DNA of 64,000 nucleotides from NCBI GenBank assembly GCA_033398695.1, contig CM065811.1:115677501-115741500 (forward strand), in the 5' to 3' direction. Origin of the DNA: Orobanche coerulescens. Taxonomy: Eukaryota; Streptophyta; Magnoliopsida; Lamiales; Orobanchaceae. The notes beneath the pieces are model-generated. The model was not told the origin of the DNA. It saw only the letters and a list, made by a program, of their open reading frames with translations, and did not search any database. The position numbers were made by a program, and so were the translations under genes. Shown here piece after piece: positions 24,046 to 35,715 of this stretch (position 1 is its first letter; the number at the start of each line of letters is the position of its first letter).

Positions 24046-26277
24046 TAGGAGATAGATAGACATAGTCTAGATAGTATTCTTCAAAAGCGTGCTTTGAGTA
24101 TAAGTGGGAGATTGTTAGGGTTGAACATCAAAGCATACTTTATGCTTGTATTATCTAACTTCCCGGTCTTTATCTATGAGAATATTTAATTCATTTCATC
24201 ACATGTCTTGCATATTTATTCACGCTATGGTTATGCAAATGTTGTCTAATTATTTTATATTGTAGATAATGTGATGTGTAGAAGATCACATTATCGGTCC
24301 CTTATATAGTAATAATTGGTTGACAACCTATATAACATTAGACTATTGTGTGAGAGGTTGTAATATATGCTTCAGATTGGTTGGTCTTGACCATTAGCAT
24401 ATATTAGCGTATTCGGTATACATTGAACAGGATCGATGTGAGATAGATTCTTCTGTACTGACTATAAGAAGAACGTACATCTCGGACAATTGTTGTTTCT
24501 TAATTCTAGTGATTAATATTTAATTATATATATTTAATATTTATTGCTTTGATTTATCATTGGTGAGAGCCAAAATGATTGACTCAATATGCTAGATATT
24601 TTGGGCAATATTATTATTTATATGATAATTAATATTATAGCTAGAAATCGTGTCCCGACCAGTCGGGATGATCATGTCCCTTGAGGTACTCGAAAGAATT
24701 ATTATATTAAACCCTGCAGGTAAAATTAATTTTCCGATATAATAATAAAGGTCGAGTGGTATACTCATGTATAATATATTAATTAATTAAAAGCTGTCAG
24801 TAGCTTATATTAATTAATGGACATGTGATATATTAAACACGGGAAGTAATTAATTCAAAAAGGAGCCCAATTTCATAATTTGGAATTTTGGTAGGAAGTG
24901 CAATATCAACCTTTTAGTGGACTAAGTTGATATTAACAGACTCATAATATTAGGAAGGTTCCTAATATGGTAAAATGAGATCTATTGGGAGTGATTATCT
25001 TATCCTCCTTAAGGTTCCTAGAGTAGCCCAAAACACCTATATATAGGACTATGGGGTGGCCAATTTTACTACTCTTTATTGAACAAGAAATTTTGATTTT
25101 TTCATACTTTGTATTTAATTGTGGATCTTGACTTGTGTCTTAGATTCCATAATTTAGCTAGCACAATATTTTTCTAAATTCTCAGATATTCAAGAAAACT
25201 AGAGAGAAAAAATTGTGAGGTATTTCTTGGAGAAATGTTGGGCGATCTATATTGCAGTCCAAGCAGTCTGGTAGATTGTTGCCCACACGACATCCAGAAT
25301 ATAGGCGGGATATACTCTAGAAGATCTTGAGGTATAAATACAAGAAGATCAAGGAGGAGTACGAGGAAAAGTTCGATCGACCCGAAGGGATTTTCTACCA
25401 CTTCGCTTCAAAGGTATGAAATATCAATTATACTGCATAAATATATGTATTTAAATTGTTAATTAATCTGTTTAATTAATTAATTGACAATCCTAAATAG
25501 ATCCGCTATTTATGTGTAACACCCCCAATCCGCTCAGGGATATTACACGCCGTAGAACCTTTCCTCAAGGATCTACCAGGCTGGTAACAACATAGAATGT
25601 ATCAACAATGCCTTTAAGGCTAAAATGACTCAGTAGACCGATTTGGTCTTTCAATAAATATATACAACTCAAACACATTACATGCCCACGCAGGGCTCGA
25701 ATACAACACACTCCCGTACAACGGGAAAGAATACTACAGCAGAAATAAAATACAACTAAACCAATGACATCATACGGATCCTCGTGTGATTAGTATCGTT
25801 CATCTTTCATCATCCTTCGTGCCGACCATGTGTTATGCTCCCAAACCTGAATGCAAAAAAATAGACATCCACCCCCCGAATACTCGGGGGTTAGCAAAAC
25901 TCCACTGTTTTGCTAGTACAAATACAAGTGCAAAAATACGAGCCATACAATACAAGTTCCAAGAACAATAATAATCAGGAATCCTCAAAGATCCAAACGT
26001 AACGAAAAGTACTTCCCGAGGCAAGAGTTTGGGTAAAACATTCCAAAACCGAAAGATCACAAATCAAGGGAAACAATTTACAAAACGGTCTAATAAACCA
26101 TCGGGAGTTTTAGTAGAAAACAATTTAGGATTATCGAATACTTCTCTTACCAAAATCAACAGGGGTCATAGCCCAAAGGTTTTGTTTTCACAAATAGAAA
26201 ACCGGCAACAATTCACAGGGCCAAAACCCAAGTCACGTGTCCTCGACGGACATAAAATCCACACGGCATAATCACAC

Positions 26278-26612
26278 ATAAGCATCGCCTAGGACCGGGA
26301 CGAAGCCATGAATCCCACTCAAGGCCTCTAAGGACCCTCCCGAGCTGGCCACAATCATAAAACAAATCACGCACATGCATCGCCTAGGACCGGGACGAAG
26401 CCACAAATCCCACTCGAGGCCTCTAAGGACCCTCCCGAGCTGGCTAGCTAAACAATTCACACACCATATCTCACGGTTGGATCAATTACTTGTTGCATCC
26501 TGACCACATGATCACAAGCCATGTGTCACCGTAGATTTTCTCAGGCTCTCACGGTTGGATCAATCACTTGTTGCATCCTGACCACATGATCACATGCCAT
26601 GTGTCACCGTAG
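26278..26612. repeat. Two tandem repeat pairs in the solo LTR
   Basis: A roughly 98-bp pair (gcatcgcctaggaccgggac ... gaccctcccgagctgg) is followed by a roughly 90-bp pair (ctcacggttggatcaatcac ... catgtgtcaccg). Both are low-copy versions of repeats seen in the sister LTRs. Confidence 0.75.
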
Positions 26613-27531
26613 ACCTTCAACCATATCCACACATTCACATAAATAACATATCACATCAATAATATCCAAGTAATTCACTCAATGGCAACAAACACAATGC
26701 ACGACGCAATGATCAAATCACAACGCACCGATATGAGATAATATATACATATATATTATCAAAGCACAACTACAACACCAAGTGTATTCATAATAATTCA
26801 CGTAACCATCCACGAACACAATGCCCACAAAACACATGCGTTTTGAAAGAGGGCCTTTAACAAGGCTAACCGAATCTTTGAAAGTGAAATTCAAACGATC
26901 AAATAAACACAAAGAGACGCTCACTAATTATCATATCCATAAAACAAGAATTGTATGGACAAGGTACTTGCCTCGAATAATCACAACGCGGAGAATCGAC
27001 CGAAGTAGGTTGGCACGAACCGACTACGAACTCGCCGACTCCACCGAACAACAACCCGCGACAATAAACTACGAACGAAAACAATAACAACGAAAATGAA
27101 TTTCAAAGTACGACCCAAAGCCTCTGAATTCAAGTAACAAATGACGAAGGTTCAAGGGTTTCCCCCAAAATGGTCAATAACACGATTCGTCCCGTCAAAA
27201 CACGAAAATGGAATTCTAAACCGAAATATGGATATACAATTCATAGGATATGTTTAACAACATCATTTGACAACAATTTGTTCGTCAAAAATGGATAGAA
27301 AATGAAATCAAGGACAAAACTCCCAAAAAGTCAACTCTAGGGATTCAAGAAAAATACCTTGATTCGATGAAGAACAATGGATTAGATGATGTTATAATCA
27401 CCTAGGATACTCCAAAACACCTTGGATGGAGTAGAAATCGGCCAGGAGCCCAAGCCCTAGTCGCCCTCGTCTCAACCCGCGGAGGAAGAAGAATAAATGA
27501 AGAAAAATGAAGAGTAATGACTGTCGTCCGG

Positions 27532-27926
27532 TTTTATATATCGACGGACTTAGCGTGCGCTAATCCTACCTGATTAGCGTGCGCTATCGAAGCATCAGAA
27601 CAAAACGTTCTGCCAAAATGTACAGTTAGCGCGCGCTAGCTACAAATGTTAGCGTGCGCTAACGAGACCCCAGACCCAGTCCAGTAGCTCCTGGACTGCC
27701 CTGAACTACCGGGTAGCGCGCGCTATCCTCTCCCCAGCGTGCGCTACCAAAGCACCCTAGCGCACGCTATGTTACCAAATAGCGTGCGCTAACCAACTTT
27801 CTAACCCAGTCCAGTAGCCTCTGGACTGTTTCTGCACCACCCGTTAGCGCGCGCTAACGGCAACACTTAGCGTGCGCTAACTTCGGCAACTTAGCGCGCG
27901 CTAGCCACAAAGCGTAGCGTGCGCTA
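27532..27926 (-). promoter_or_regulatory. TATA box and array of TTAGCGCGCGCTAA palindromes
   Basis: Minus-strand TATATAAAA (27532-27541) is followed 9 bp upstream by about twelve 12-14-bp palindromes, TTAGCGTGCGCTAA or TTAGCGCGCGCTAA, at 27550, 27574, 27626, 27649, 27713, 27736, 27758, 27780, 27844, 27867, 27890 and 27914. Many are spaced 22-24 bp apart, about two helical turns. A second motif, ccagtccagtagc-ctggactg, occurs twice between them. Confidence 0.85.
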
Positions 27927-28398
27927 ACGACTCAGAGAGACAGCAACATAACATCTCAAAAATGGGTATGACGACATACCCACAACTTTAGAAAATTACA
28001 AAACAACCCCAAATGTCCGAAAAATCACGATGCGACAACGAATAATCAAACCGAAGCTCACAACACGTATAACAACGTTAAATGAACTTACGAGAAACCC
28101 GAAATGACAGTTTCGAACGAGATTCACAAGAATCGAACTCAAGTGCGAGAAAGTCGCTTAAGAACACGGAACTCAACAAAACCACACCGAAACGAACTCG
28201 GATGACAAAAAGTGCAGAACTAAATACTCTCAGAATGATGAAACGGTCACAAGCGAGTCATCAAAACAGACTCCGGCCAAAATAAGAAATTTACCAAAAA
28301 TATAAAATCGCGGATATTACATTATGTTGGTTAGTTTATAAAACCAAATATCAATTCATTCAATCCATATTGCTTCTGCTACGTTTTGTATTTCAACA

Positions 28399-28709
28399 GG
28401 TATCTTGTGATGGAGGATGATGAGGCATCGCTCATAGATGATGAGCCTAATACCTATCAAGAAGATACATTGGGGCCAGAGTCCAAGGAATGGCTTGAGG
28501 CCGTGAAGTTCAAAATACAGTCATGTACGACGATCAAGTTTGGGACTTGATAGATCCACTTGAAGGTGTAATAACCATTGGGCGGAAATGGATCTTTAAA
28601 AAGAAGAAAGACATGGACGACAATATTCAAGTCTATAAAGTTAGACTGGTTGCAAAAAGTAATTGACAAACTCATGGTATTGACTATGATGAGATATTTT
28701 CACTAGTAC
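28399..28709 (+). pseudogene. pol: Old copia pol fragment, RT start
   Basis: This continues 8838. It reads EWLEAVKFKIQS, then in another frame YDDQVWDLIDPLEGV, GRKWIFKKKKDMDD, VYKVRLVAKS and GIDYDEIFS, the opening of a copia reverse transcriptase. There is a frameshift near 28520 and a stop after VAKSN. It is cut at 28710 by an LTR beginning TGTTGGGG. The YVDD motif and everything after it are missing. Its host element is the oldest recognisable copia here, because another complete copia sits inside it. Confidence 0.85.
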
Positions 28710-28818
28710 TGTTGGGGTCCGGGGCTTAAAATCAAAGGCGCGGCGAAATAATAATATTGATCTAATCAATAAACTGAACCCCTGAAACAAGATCAATCAA
28801 GCATCATATATACGAATA
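28710..28818 (+). mobile_element. Copia LTR start fragment (TGTTGGGGTCC)
   Basis: TGTTGGGGTCCGGGGC followed by text similar in layout to the copia LTR end region at 37428 (gatcaa-ca ... tatatacgaatata). It is replaced after about 110 bp by gypsy-type LTR sequence. Confidence 0.5.
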
Positions 28819-29500
28819 TATGCGTTCACTCTGTGAGAGTCCGATTGGGCCTCGGAGGGATCCATGTTTGGTTGGGTCCATGAACATTGGAATTAACCAC
28901 TCCGGGAGGGTCCGACGGGGCCTTGGAGGGATCCGCGCATGGTTGGATCCATGGTTAATCGTGAGTGTTTGTACTATTGTGGCGTATTTTTGGATATTGT
29001 ATTTCCGAATATCATTATCTTTACTTTTGAAAAATATTGATGCACGTACTTTAATGTGTAGGGTGTGCTGGTTCATTTATATTACTTGCACTACCTATTC
29101 CACGGCTAACCCCATTCGGAAGAAATACGTTTTATGTATTTCAGGAATGAAGAATCCAAGCGAGCACCGCAACAGTACATAAATGACAGCCAGGCATGGT
29201 ACTGTGATCAATTATGTTATTTTATTCGAGTATTATACTTTGGGATTATTTTATCATAAATTGCTAGTTGGTACTCGAGTACTATAAGATTTGTTCTTTT
29301 ATGTTGGATTTGTTGTTTCTTGAGGTATTGTATATTGTCGTTGGAGTTTTCATCTGTTGATCCAAATGGTTAACTAATGTTTGGAAATTGTTATTATAAT
29401 CTTGAATGCTGGAATGTGTTGTATATCAATTTAGTCTTGTGGGTCCTAGGTAGGGATTCACGGTGCTATGACATACTTTGAATATCTTGTTGGTGTTACA
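28819..29500 (+). mobile_element. Plus-strand gypsy-type LTR fragment
   Basis: It has two tandem units of about 80 bp (gagggtccga-ggggcct-ggagggatcc) that are inverted relatives of the gaccctcccgag repeats in the minus LTRs. It ends TTGGTGTTACA at 29500 after gtgggtcctaggtagggattcacggtgc-type text. The promoter part is missing. Confidence 0.6.
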
Positions 29501-30426
29501 TCACCAAAATTACTATTTTATTGAAATACTTACTATGCATTTATTAGATTCTGTCTGCATAAGTTTTGGACATTTGGGCTCGGTTCAGTTGAAGTTGTTT
29601 CCTCAATTGTGGACTGTTATTTCCATGTATGGATTCAGTTTACTCAATAGCAGAGTACCATCTATTTCAAATTATACATAATCAATTCTAAATTGTACAT
29701 GATCTATTTAGAATTGTACATAATCAGTCGAGGTTGAACATAAGTGGTTGAAAATAAATATACTCATTGTAACTTTACATGATCGATTTGGAATTATACA
29801 TAATTGGCGAAATTGAACATATCGATTAAAATTATAAATGACTGATTTGAAATTATAGATAACCGGTTGAAACTGTATATAATCAGTCAAAATTTAAATA
29901 ATGAGTCCATTTCACTTCAATTAAGTTCGAAAGAACAAATCTATATATGTTGATTCTTAATTCATACATAAGAGACCGTAAATTTTTTAATGTAATTTAA
30001 TATCCATATGACATGTAATAGTTACTTTTCATGTTAAAAATCTCTTACTGAGAGTTACATATTTTCATAAAATATTGAATATTATTCCATTATGAACCTC
30101 ATTCAATAAACTAAATTTGTTTTATTTAAATATAAATATGTTTTTCCGTGATAATTTATTCGAAATTATGGAAGTAGGTAAATTATGGAAATATTATAGG
30201 GACAAAAGACTTTTTTTTTTTTAGTTATGGTAGATTATTAATTGACTGGCATATTACGAGTTTTTTCACAATTATTAATTGATTAATTAGTGTGATATAT
30301 TTGTTAAATTTTAAAGCCACGCCCGCCAAGGCGCTAACCCTCGTTTTATCTCATACATAAAAGGAGATCCAACCGTATACGGAAAGTAAGATTGCCGTCC
30401 CAAGAACTCTGAGAAACATATAGCAC
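29501..30426. other. AT-rich stretch with minisatellite, no gene
   Basis: About 0.9 kb without a reading frame. It contains a degenerate minisatellite at 29665-29905, an 11-T run near 30211, and TATA-like acataaaagg near 30355, 70 bp before the pseudogene start. That suggests the last part is the promoter of the following gene remnant. Confidence 0.5.
29665..29905. repeat. Degenerate AT-rich minisatellite (~25-bp unit)
   Basis: About ten imperfect units of the form ttgaaattgtacataatcag (variants gatcgattt, aatcagtcg, aaccggttg). Units are 22-27 bp and strongly diverged, so the array is old. Confidence 0.7.
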
Positions 30427-31577
30427 ATGGATTCTTCACTCTTGTCACCGTAAGTACCTGAAGTGTGTTGATTGCAACTATTGTCAATATGTTAATTCCT
30501 TGTATTCCTGTTACTTATATGTATTTTTTTCAGTTGTTGTAGTGATGAAAAGTTGCAACCTTCAACAAATAAAAGAAGGATTGGGACGGACGATGCAAAT
30601 GCCCCTGCAGAAAAAATAATGTATTACCCCTGCATCAGAGTGCGAATCTACTGCTAAGTCCAAAATTGTGGCAGTTGCATCAAAATCTCAAGTGGGTCTG
30701 AAATCTCATATGAGCCCGCTAACTATTTTTCGATGCGTGACAAAATTAAGGTATGTCAATCGAAATTAATTTGGTTCGAGCCCTGCTCAACTGGAAGCAG
30801 CAAAATAGTACATGATATGTATTTTATGTGATAATTGGGGACTGCAAGGTGATTTATTTGGAAAAGATGATAGGGCAATGTGAATAATGATCGAATTTCG
30901 GAAAGTAACACCCAACGACAAAGGAATGAGTTCAAGGATTTTATGAAGCCTGATGTAAGTCATAATAGGCAAAAGTACTTCTTTGGATGAATTATTTCAT
31001 TAAGATGTTAAACTAATTATACAATTTTCCTCTGATCATTTGAAACTATAGGATGCAAAATTTGACACTAGGACATCTCTCACAAAGGCTATGGCTAGTA
31101 AATGGAAACCTTCAGCCGAACCAGAAAAATGTGTTACATAAATGGGATTTTTTGTCGATAATACAGATAGAGTTTGAGCAACTTGACCGTGAGTTGGTCC
31201 GTTGGCTCTTAAATATGTATGATCCCGATGAGAGTTTAATAACTTTAGACAACCCTTGTCAAGTAAATGTTCTAGTTGTGCCCTAGGGATTCCACATAAT
31301 GATATCTATTTAGACTTTGACTGTGTGGATGAATTATTTCACAGTGACTAGTAAGAGAATTGACATTAATGAACTAGCTAGAAAACTGAAATGTTATGCT
31401 ACTAGTGGAGATGAGTTCAAGGTGTACCTTATGTTTTTGTTTGGGACACTACTCTTTCATGACACACTACCAAATATTTGGGTGGGATACTTGAATATTA
31501 TTGTAAACTTGGAGAAAGTGTCGTGCATGATTGGGCTAAGTTAGTGGTAGAAAAACTTAATGGTGCGGTACAGAGAG
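30427..31577 (+). pseudogene. Multi-exon gene remnant, DUF1985/Ulp1-associated-like
   Basis: Exon 1 (30427-30449) encodes MDSSLLSP and ends at GTAAGT. Exon 2 (30534-30750), after a T-rich acceptor, reads CCSDEKLQPSTNKRRIGTDD and, past a frameshift near 30617, SKSQVGLKSHMSPLTIFRC. A small exon ends at 30955 (EFKDFMKPD) and joins 31052 (DAKFDTRTSLTKAM). The later part reads EFEQLDRELVRWLLNMYDPD, KRIDINELARKLKC, FLFGTLLFHD and, shifted, VHDWAKLVVEKLNGAVQ. The pattern (one Leu/Trp-rich line, then ALGT-like and WAK-like lines) is what I know from plant proteins carrying the domain before an Ulp1-type protease, often found in MULE transposons. Stops at about 31139 and 31284 and frameshifts kill it. 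The LTR at 31578 cuts off the rest. Family assignment is tentative. Confidence 0.5.
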
Positions 31578-31868
31578 TGTAATATACTAGATTTTAGGTA
31601 TAAATTTTTCGCATTATTTTGTTTGAGATATACTGGATAGCATGGTGTCTATGCAGTATGGATAAAATAATTTGAGAAACGAGACAGTTGTATTTGTATA
31701 ATTGACGTGATTGATTGACAGTTATATTTGAGAATATCGTGTATCAGGTTGTTTTAATTTTGATATCGAGTATATCATATGGGAATATTATTGGGATGTG
31801 TATGTTCATTCAGTATATTGAGACGACATGCATGAGCACTTATATATTGGCTAAGTGCAGAAGCCATC

Positions 31869-32450
31869 ACGTACACTAAGCCGATGAGCTTACGTACGTT
31901 AAGTTGGTAAGCATAACGTATGTTATATATCATGCATTACGTACGCTATTAGGGGAATCGGATGTGATACAGGCTGTAGCCGACAGTGGGGCCCGTGGTC
32001 GGCAACTTTCGGCATGGATGAGGACAGGTGAATCAACGAATGATTTAACGTACGTTATGTTAACGGTGTTAGGTACGTTAATAGAGTATGAAGATTATGT
32101 ACGATATACCAGTTGTGTTACGTACGTGATGGTATCAGTTGATAAGGGCAGTTGCTTCTGGACTAAGGATAGCGTACGTTATTGTTACGCGATTACGTAC
32201 GCCAATGGTATGTTACATACGTAAGGAGTTGGACATTACGTACGTAACTGAGATACTGTAGTAAGTCAATACTTGTATTATGTACGCTATGGCATGGGCC
32301 TTACGTACGTAATCGTGGTATGGAAATGAGGCAGTAGCCTCTGGGCTGTCGTTACGCACGCAATCAAGATCAGATTGCGTACGTAAAGAGTTGTTGCGTA
32401 CGTTAATGGTTGAATGTTACGTACGTAACGACTGGAAGTTTATATAAGTG
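31869..32450 (+). promoter_or_regulatory. Array of TTACGTACGTAA palindromes and TATA box
   Basis: About seventeen copies of TTACGTACGTAA or a variant lie at 31869, 31890, 31913, 31937, 32046, 32071, 32118, 32170, 32193, 32213, 32236, 32277, 32301, 32351, 32374, 32395 and 32416. Perfect ones are at 32236 and 32301, and GTTACGTACGTAAC at 32416-32429. The TATA box TTTATATAAG (32439-32448) follows 10 bp after the last. The start of the same array is kept in the 3' LTR (about 37368-37427). Confidence 0.85.
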
Positions 32451-32770
32451 ATATGTCCGTCACTTCGATATTTCAGAACTCCACTTCATTTTTTTCGCAC
32501 TTCAACCCTCAGAGATGGATTTTTGGTTCTTCTAACTTGATTATGAGCTTGAGGGCATGGATTTGGAGGTTGAGATATGAAGATATTGATGATTCTTGAG
32601 GTGTTTGATTGTGCTTTTCATCTTCTAGAGGTATGTTGGACAATCCCTCTCTTTATTTTTCGGATTTTGATGATTGTTGTTGATGATTAATCAGTGTGAT
32701 GATATGTTATAGGAGTGTTGTGATGATTCTTTAAGTCTTAGGGTGAGTTGATGAAGATGATGATATGATG

Positions 32771-32780
<10 letters not shown>

Positions 32781-32816
<36 letters not shown>
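32781..32816. repeat. (AT)n microsatellite
   Basis: Eighteen AT units immediately precede the MITE. A shorter TA run (33148-33161) follows it. Confidence 0.95.
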
Positions 32817-32818
<2 letters not shown>

Positions 32819-33147
32819 GGCTTTATTTTCAGAACTCGCTTAAGTGCGAGAACTCCTCTAAACCAATGAGATTTTTTTAAATATTAAAAAATATTATTAA
32901 TTCAGAAGGGTATTATAGTAAAATGCAATTTTTATTACGGGAGATAACCCCTACTGATGATAACCCCTACTATAATAGCCCCTACTGATGATAACCCCTA
33001 CTATATATATAACCCCTACTATATAGTAGGGTTATGATCAATAGGGGTTGTATGCATTGACATGATGTACGTTATGTATTATTAGGAGTACAAAAGGTGG
33101 TTTTCACAGTTCTCGCACTTAACAGAGTTCTGAAAATAAAGTTACAC
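32817..33147. mobile_element. MITE-like element inserted in a TA microsatellite
   Basis: 331 bp bounded by inverted repeats: the left end has ctttattttcagaactc...ttaagtgcgagaact and the right end is its inverse (agttctcgcacttaa...gagttctgaaaataaag). The centre holds repeated taacccctact units, some arranged as a palindrome (33015-33040). TA runs on both sides fit a MITE that targets (TA)n, like rice Micron elements. It has no coding capacity. Confidence 0.75.
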
Positions 33148-33165
33148 TATATATATATATAGAAA

Positions 33166-33400
33166 ATAGATCATATGAAAACTAATTACCTTGTGAAATC
33201 TAGAAACTTTTGTAGGCCATTGATATTAATGATCTAACGACTGCAGATGAGTAGAATTATATGCATTTATGTATTTTTTTATTGCATTATTTGTTGCATA
33301 TACTAGCGACCAGCTTGATGCAACAAATAATAACAAATATGCAATGAAATTACTTAATAATGCAATTAGTTTCTAGATTTCACCATTAAAGGTGTTTCCA
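33166..33400. mobile_element. Foldback/MITE-like sequence
   Basis: A perfect 16-bp inverted repeat GTGAAATCTAGAAACT (33193-33208 and 33368-33383) encloses an inner inverted repeat (attatttgttgcat / atgcaacaaataat). No duplication could be defined, so its true ends are uncertain. Confidence 0.45.
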
Positions 33401-35506
33401 CCATAGTCAATCCATATATATATCTTGAATTATGTTTTTGTTATGAACATGATTATGGAATCATGGTGCTCTTGATTTTGATTATGAACTTGGATATGGT
33501 AGTGTTGTTGTGATTCTTGATGTTAAGTGAAGTACTTGTTGAAGAAGATGATGATATGTATGTACAGATCGGATTATGAGCGGAATACAATAGATTAGAG
33601 GTTAGATAACACATTGGCCTATGTTATCTTGATGATTATAAACAAAATGATGTTAATTGGATATGATTATGGATTAATTCATGTTCTTGAGGAAATCTTG
33701 AATTATATGTCATGATATGATGAATATGTATAAGAGGTATTGGTGCTTTTTGGATATGAACATAGAATATTCATATCCAGAACTAGGTTATGTGTTCTGG
33801 TATAATATTTGTATAGGGACACGAATATGATTACGAGTTTGATGAGATTATTATTCATCTTTGAGTTTGTAAGTTCATACGTATTGGACAAGTGTTCAAT
33901 TCGAATGATTGAATTATTTGACAGCTTTGGAATATGATCATCTATAATGTCGAACTAATTGGATTGTCCAGATTGATGATGATAATCGGTAATTGGTTTT
34001 AACTGTGAATGTATAAGGAGGAACCTTGTTAATTCTTATTTAAGATTGAATTTGGAATCGATAATGTTTAGACCCTTGTTATTGGGTTGAACTGATTGTT
34101 GATATGATTATCGGCTTATGTAATTGTATTATGATTTTGGATTCGTGATTGATTGATTTGGGTTGTTCGGACTTGTGTTTAATTGAGATATTGTGGAACC
34201 GTTGAGTTTGTTGGTTGAGTATATCGGTTGTTGATTGTTATCGAACTTGTTGTTAATCGATTATTGCAATATGTTGTGATAATTAATCGTTGATTATGAC
34301 TGTTGTGTTGCGGTTGAGGCTGAAGAGTCCATAGATTGCTTTTGGTCGGGGATGAGGAGCTCGTAGACGAAGGCAATGGAATTGGTAACGTTCTTGTCGT
34401 ATCGGTATTGAGGCAAGTTATACTTGTTCAGTTTATAATATTTAATGAATGGTTTCAGTTTCATTTCATTTATAATTCATATAGCAATGACATTATAAAT
34501 GTAAATGGTTGGGATGATGGTTTGTATTTTGTGCTTTGGTTTGGATTAAATCATAATGTATATGGTTTAAATGTGTTTAGTGAAACCGGAGATGTGAGTT
34601 ATCTTTGGTCTGTGATATGGAATGTCGGATATCGAGGATAGTTTATCGTGTCGACATTGATGTCAGGATGGTGGTTTATTGCTATTAGTAGACTGTACCT
34701 CATTCGAGGTTATTCGAATAACCGTGTATTCGTTCAGGGATGTTTGTTCGTGGAAAGGATATTATCTTCGGCTTTGAGGTAATTTAAGTATTGTTCAGCT
34801 ATGAGTATAATTGTTCCGTTGAATTGTTGTATATGTTGTATGTTGAGGTTTCGTATAACGAAATTCGTATTGGTTGTTCGTTGAGGGATGTTGATCCCAG
34901 GACCATTGTTTGGTATTAATGGTTGTGCTGATCAATCGTTGAGGGATGATGCTCCCAGGACTGTTGTGTTGAGATTTTTGATCGTGTTGATCATTCTTTA
35001 GGGATTGTGATCCCAGGATGGTTGTTTTGGATATTGTCGGTCGTGACGATCTTTCATTATCCGTGTGTCATTGTTCACTTCGGTGAGTCTTTTGATCCTT
35101 ATTGGATATGTGATTCTTTGAGTTTCGTTGTCATGTTGCATCGTGACATATCTAGAGTTATATCTGCGTGCCGATTGGTTATGTGTAGGATTTTAAGGGC
35201 GGGCATGTATAGTCATGTGATGGGTTCATGACCTCACATTGAGCTGTGCATACGAGACGTATTTCGTGAGACTAATTAGGTACAATACCACATGTGTATT
35301 TAATCGATACCCGGGGTGGCTTGTGCACGGACACATTTCCTGATCGGGCATACTGTGACGTCCATCTTTGAGCCATATTGATTGGTCATTCATCCTCTAT
35401 TTATGGTTCGGTATGTTAGACGGTTTGCGACTGGTTGTTCATACGCCCAAGGGGTATGTTCGACAGTCGGGGTTATTTCTTTGAGATCCATTCTATTTGA
35501 TCTTGT

Positions 35507-35715
35507 TTGGAGTTTACCATGTTTATGGTATTCTCGGTCGCTGTTGATCCATTGTTGATCGTGTTGGAGTTTATCATGTTGATGATATTCTTGGTCACTG
35601 TTGATTCTTTGTTGGTCTTGTTTGGAGTTTATCATGTTGATGATATTCTCGGTTGTGTTTTGACCTTGGATTGGTCGTATTGGAGTTTATCATGTTGATG
35701 ATATTCTCAGTTGAT
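35507..35715. repeat. Degenerate ~61-bp tandem repeat in LTR
   Basis: Four units share ggagtttatcatgttgatga followed by tattctcggt. Units near 34865-35040 with gatcccagga form a second, looser series. Confidence 0.7.

Larger units (their letters stand above)
25515..28321 (-). mobile_element. Solo gypsy-type LTR (2.8 kb)
   Basis: TGTAACACCCCCAATCCG ... CGGATATTACA flanked by TTATG on both sides (25510-25514, 28322-28326), with no internal region. It is therefore the product of LTR-LTR recombination. It is the same family as the LTRs at 37696 and 43491. Confidence 0.92.
8839..28398 (+). mobile_element. Complete copia retrotransposon with nested insertions
   Basis: LTRs begin TGTTAGGG and end in CA (5' LTR 8839-10309; 3' LTR 24113-28398, split). 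The target duplication is GGTAT. Primer-binding site, gag, protease, integrase, RT and RNase H follow in copia order (integrase before RT). Two gypsy-type insertions (12517-20892 and 25515-28321) inflate it; without them it is about 8.4 kb. All genes carry stops, so it is inactive. Confidence 0.92.
24113..28398 (+). repeat. 3' LTR of the copia element, split by a solo LTR
   Basis: The LTR is 24113-25514 plus 28322/28327-28398. It opens TGTTAGGGTTGAACATC after AAGTGGGAGAT and ends TATTTCAACA. The split site TTATG is duplicated; the unsplit sequence is visible in the 5' LTR near 10233-10240. Confidence 0.9.

Noticed and set aside
31869..32430. CRISPR-like regular array
   Set aside because: Repeats are 12-bp palindromes with short, degenerate spacing inside a plant LTR. 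No long direct repeats, spacers or cas genes.
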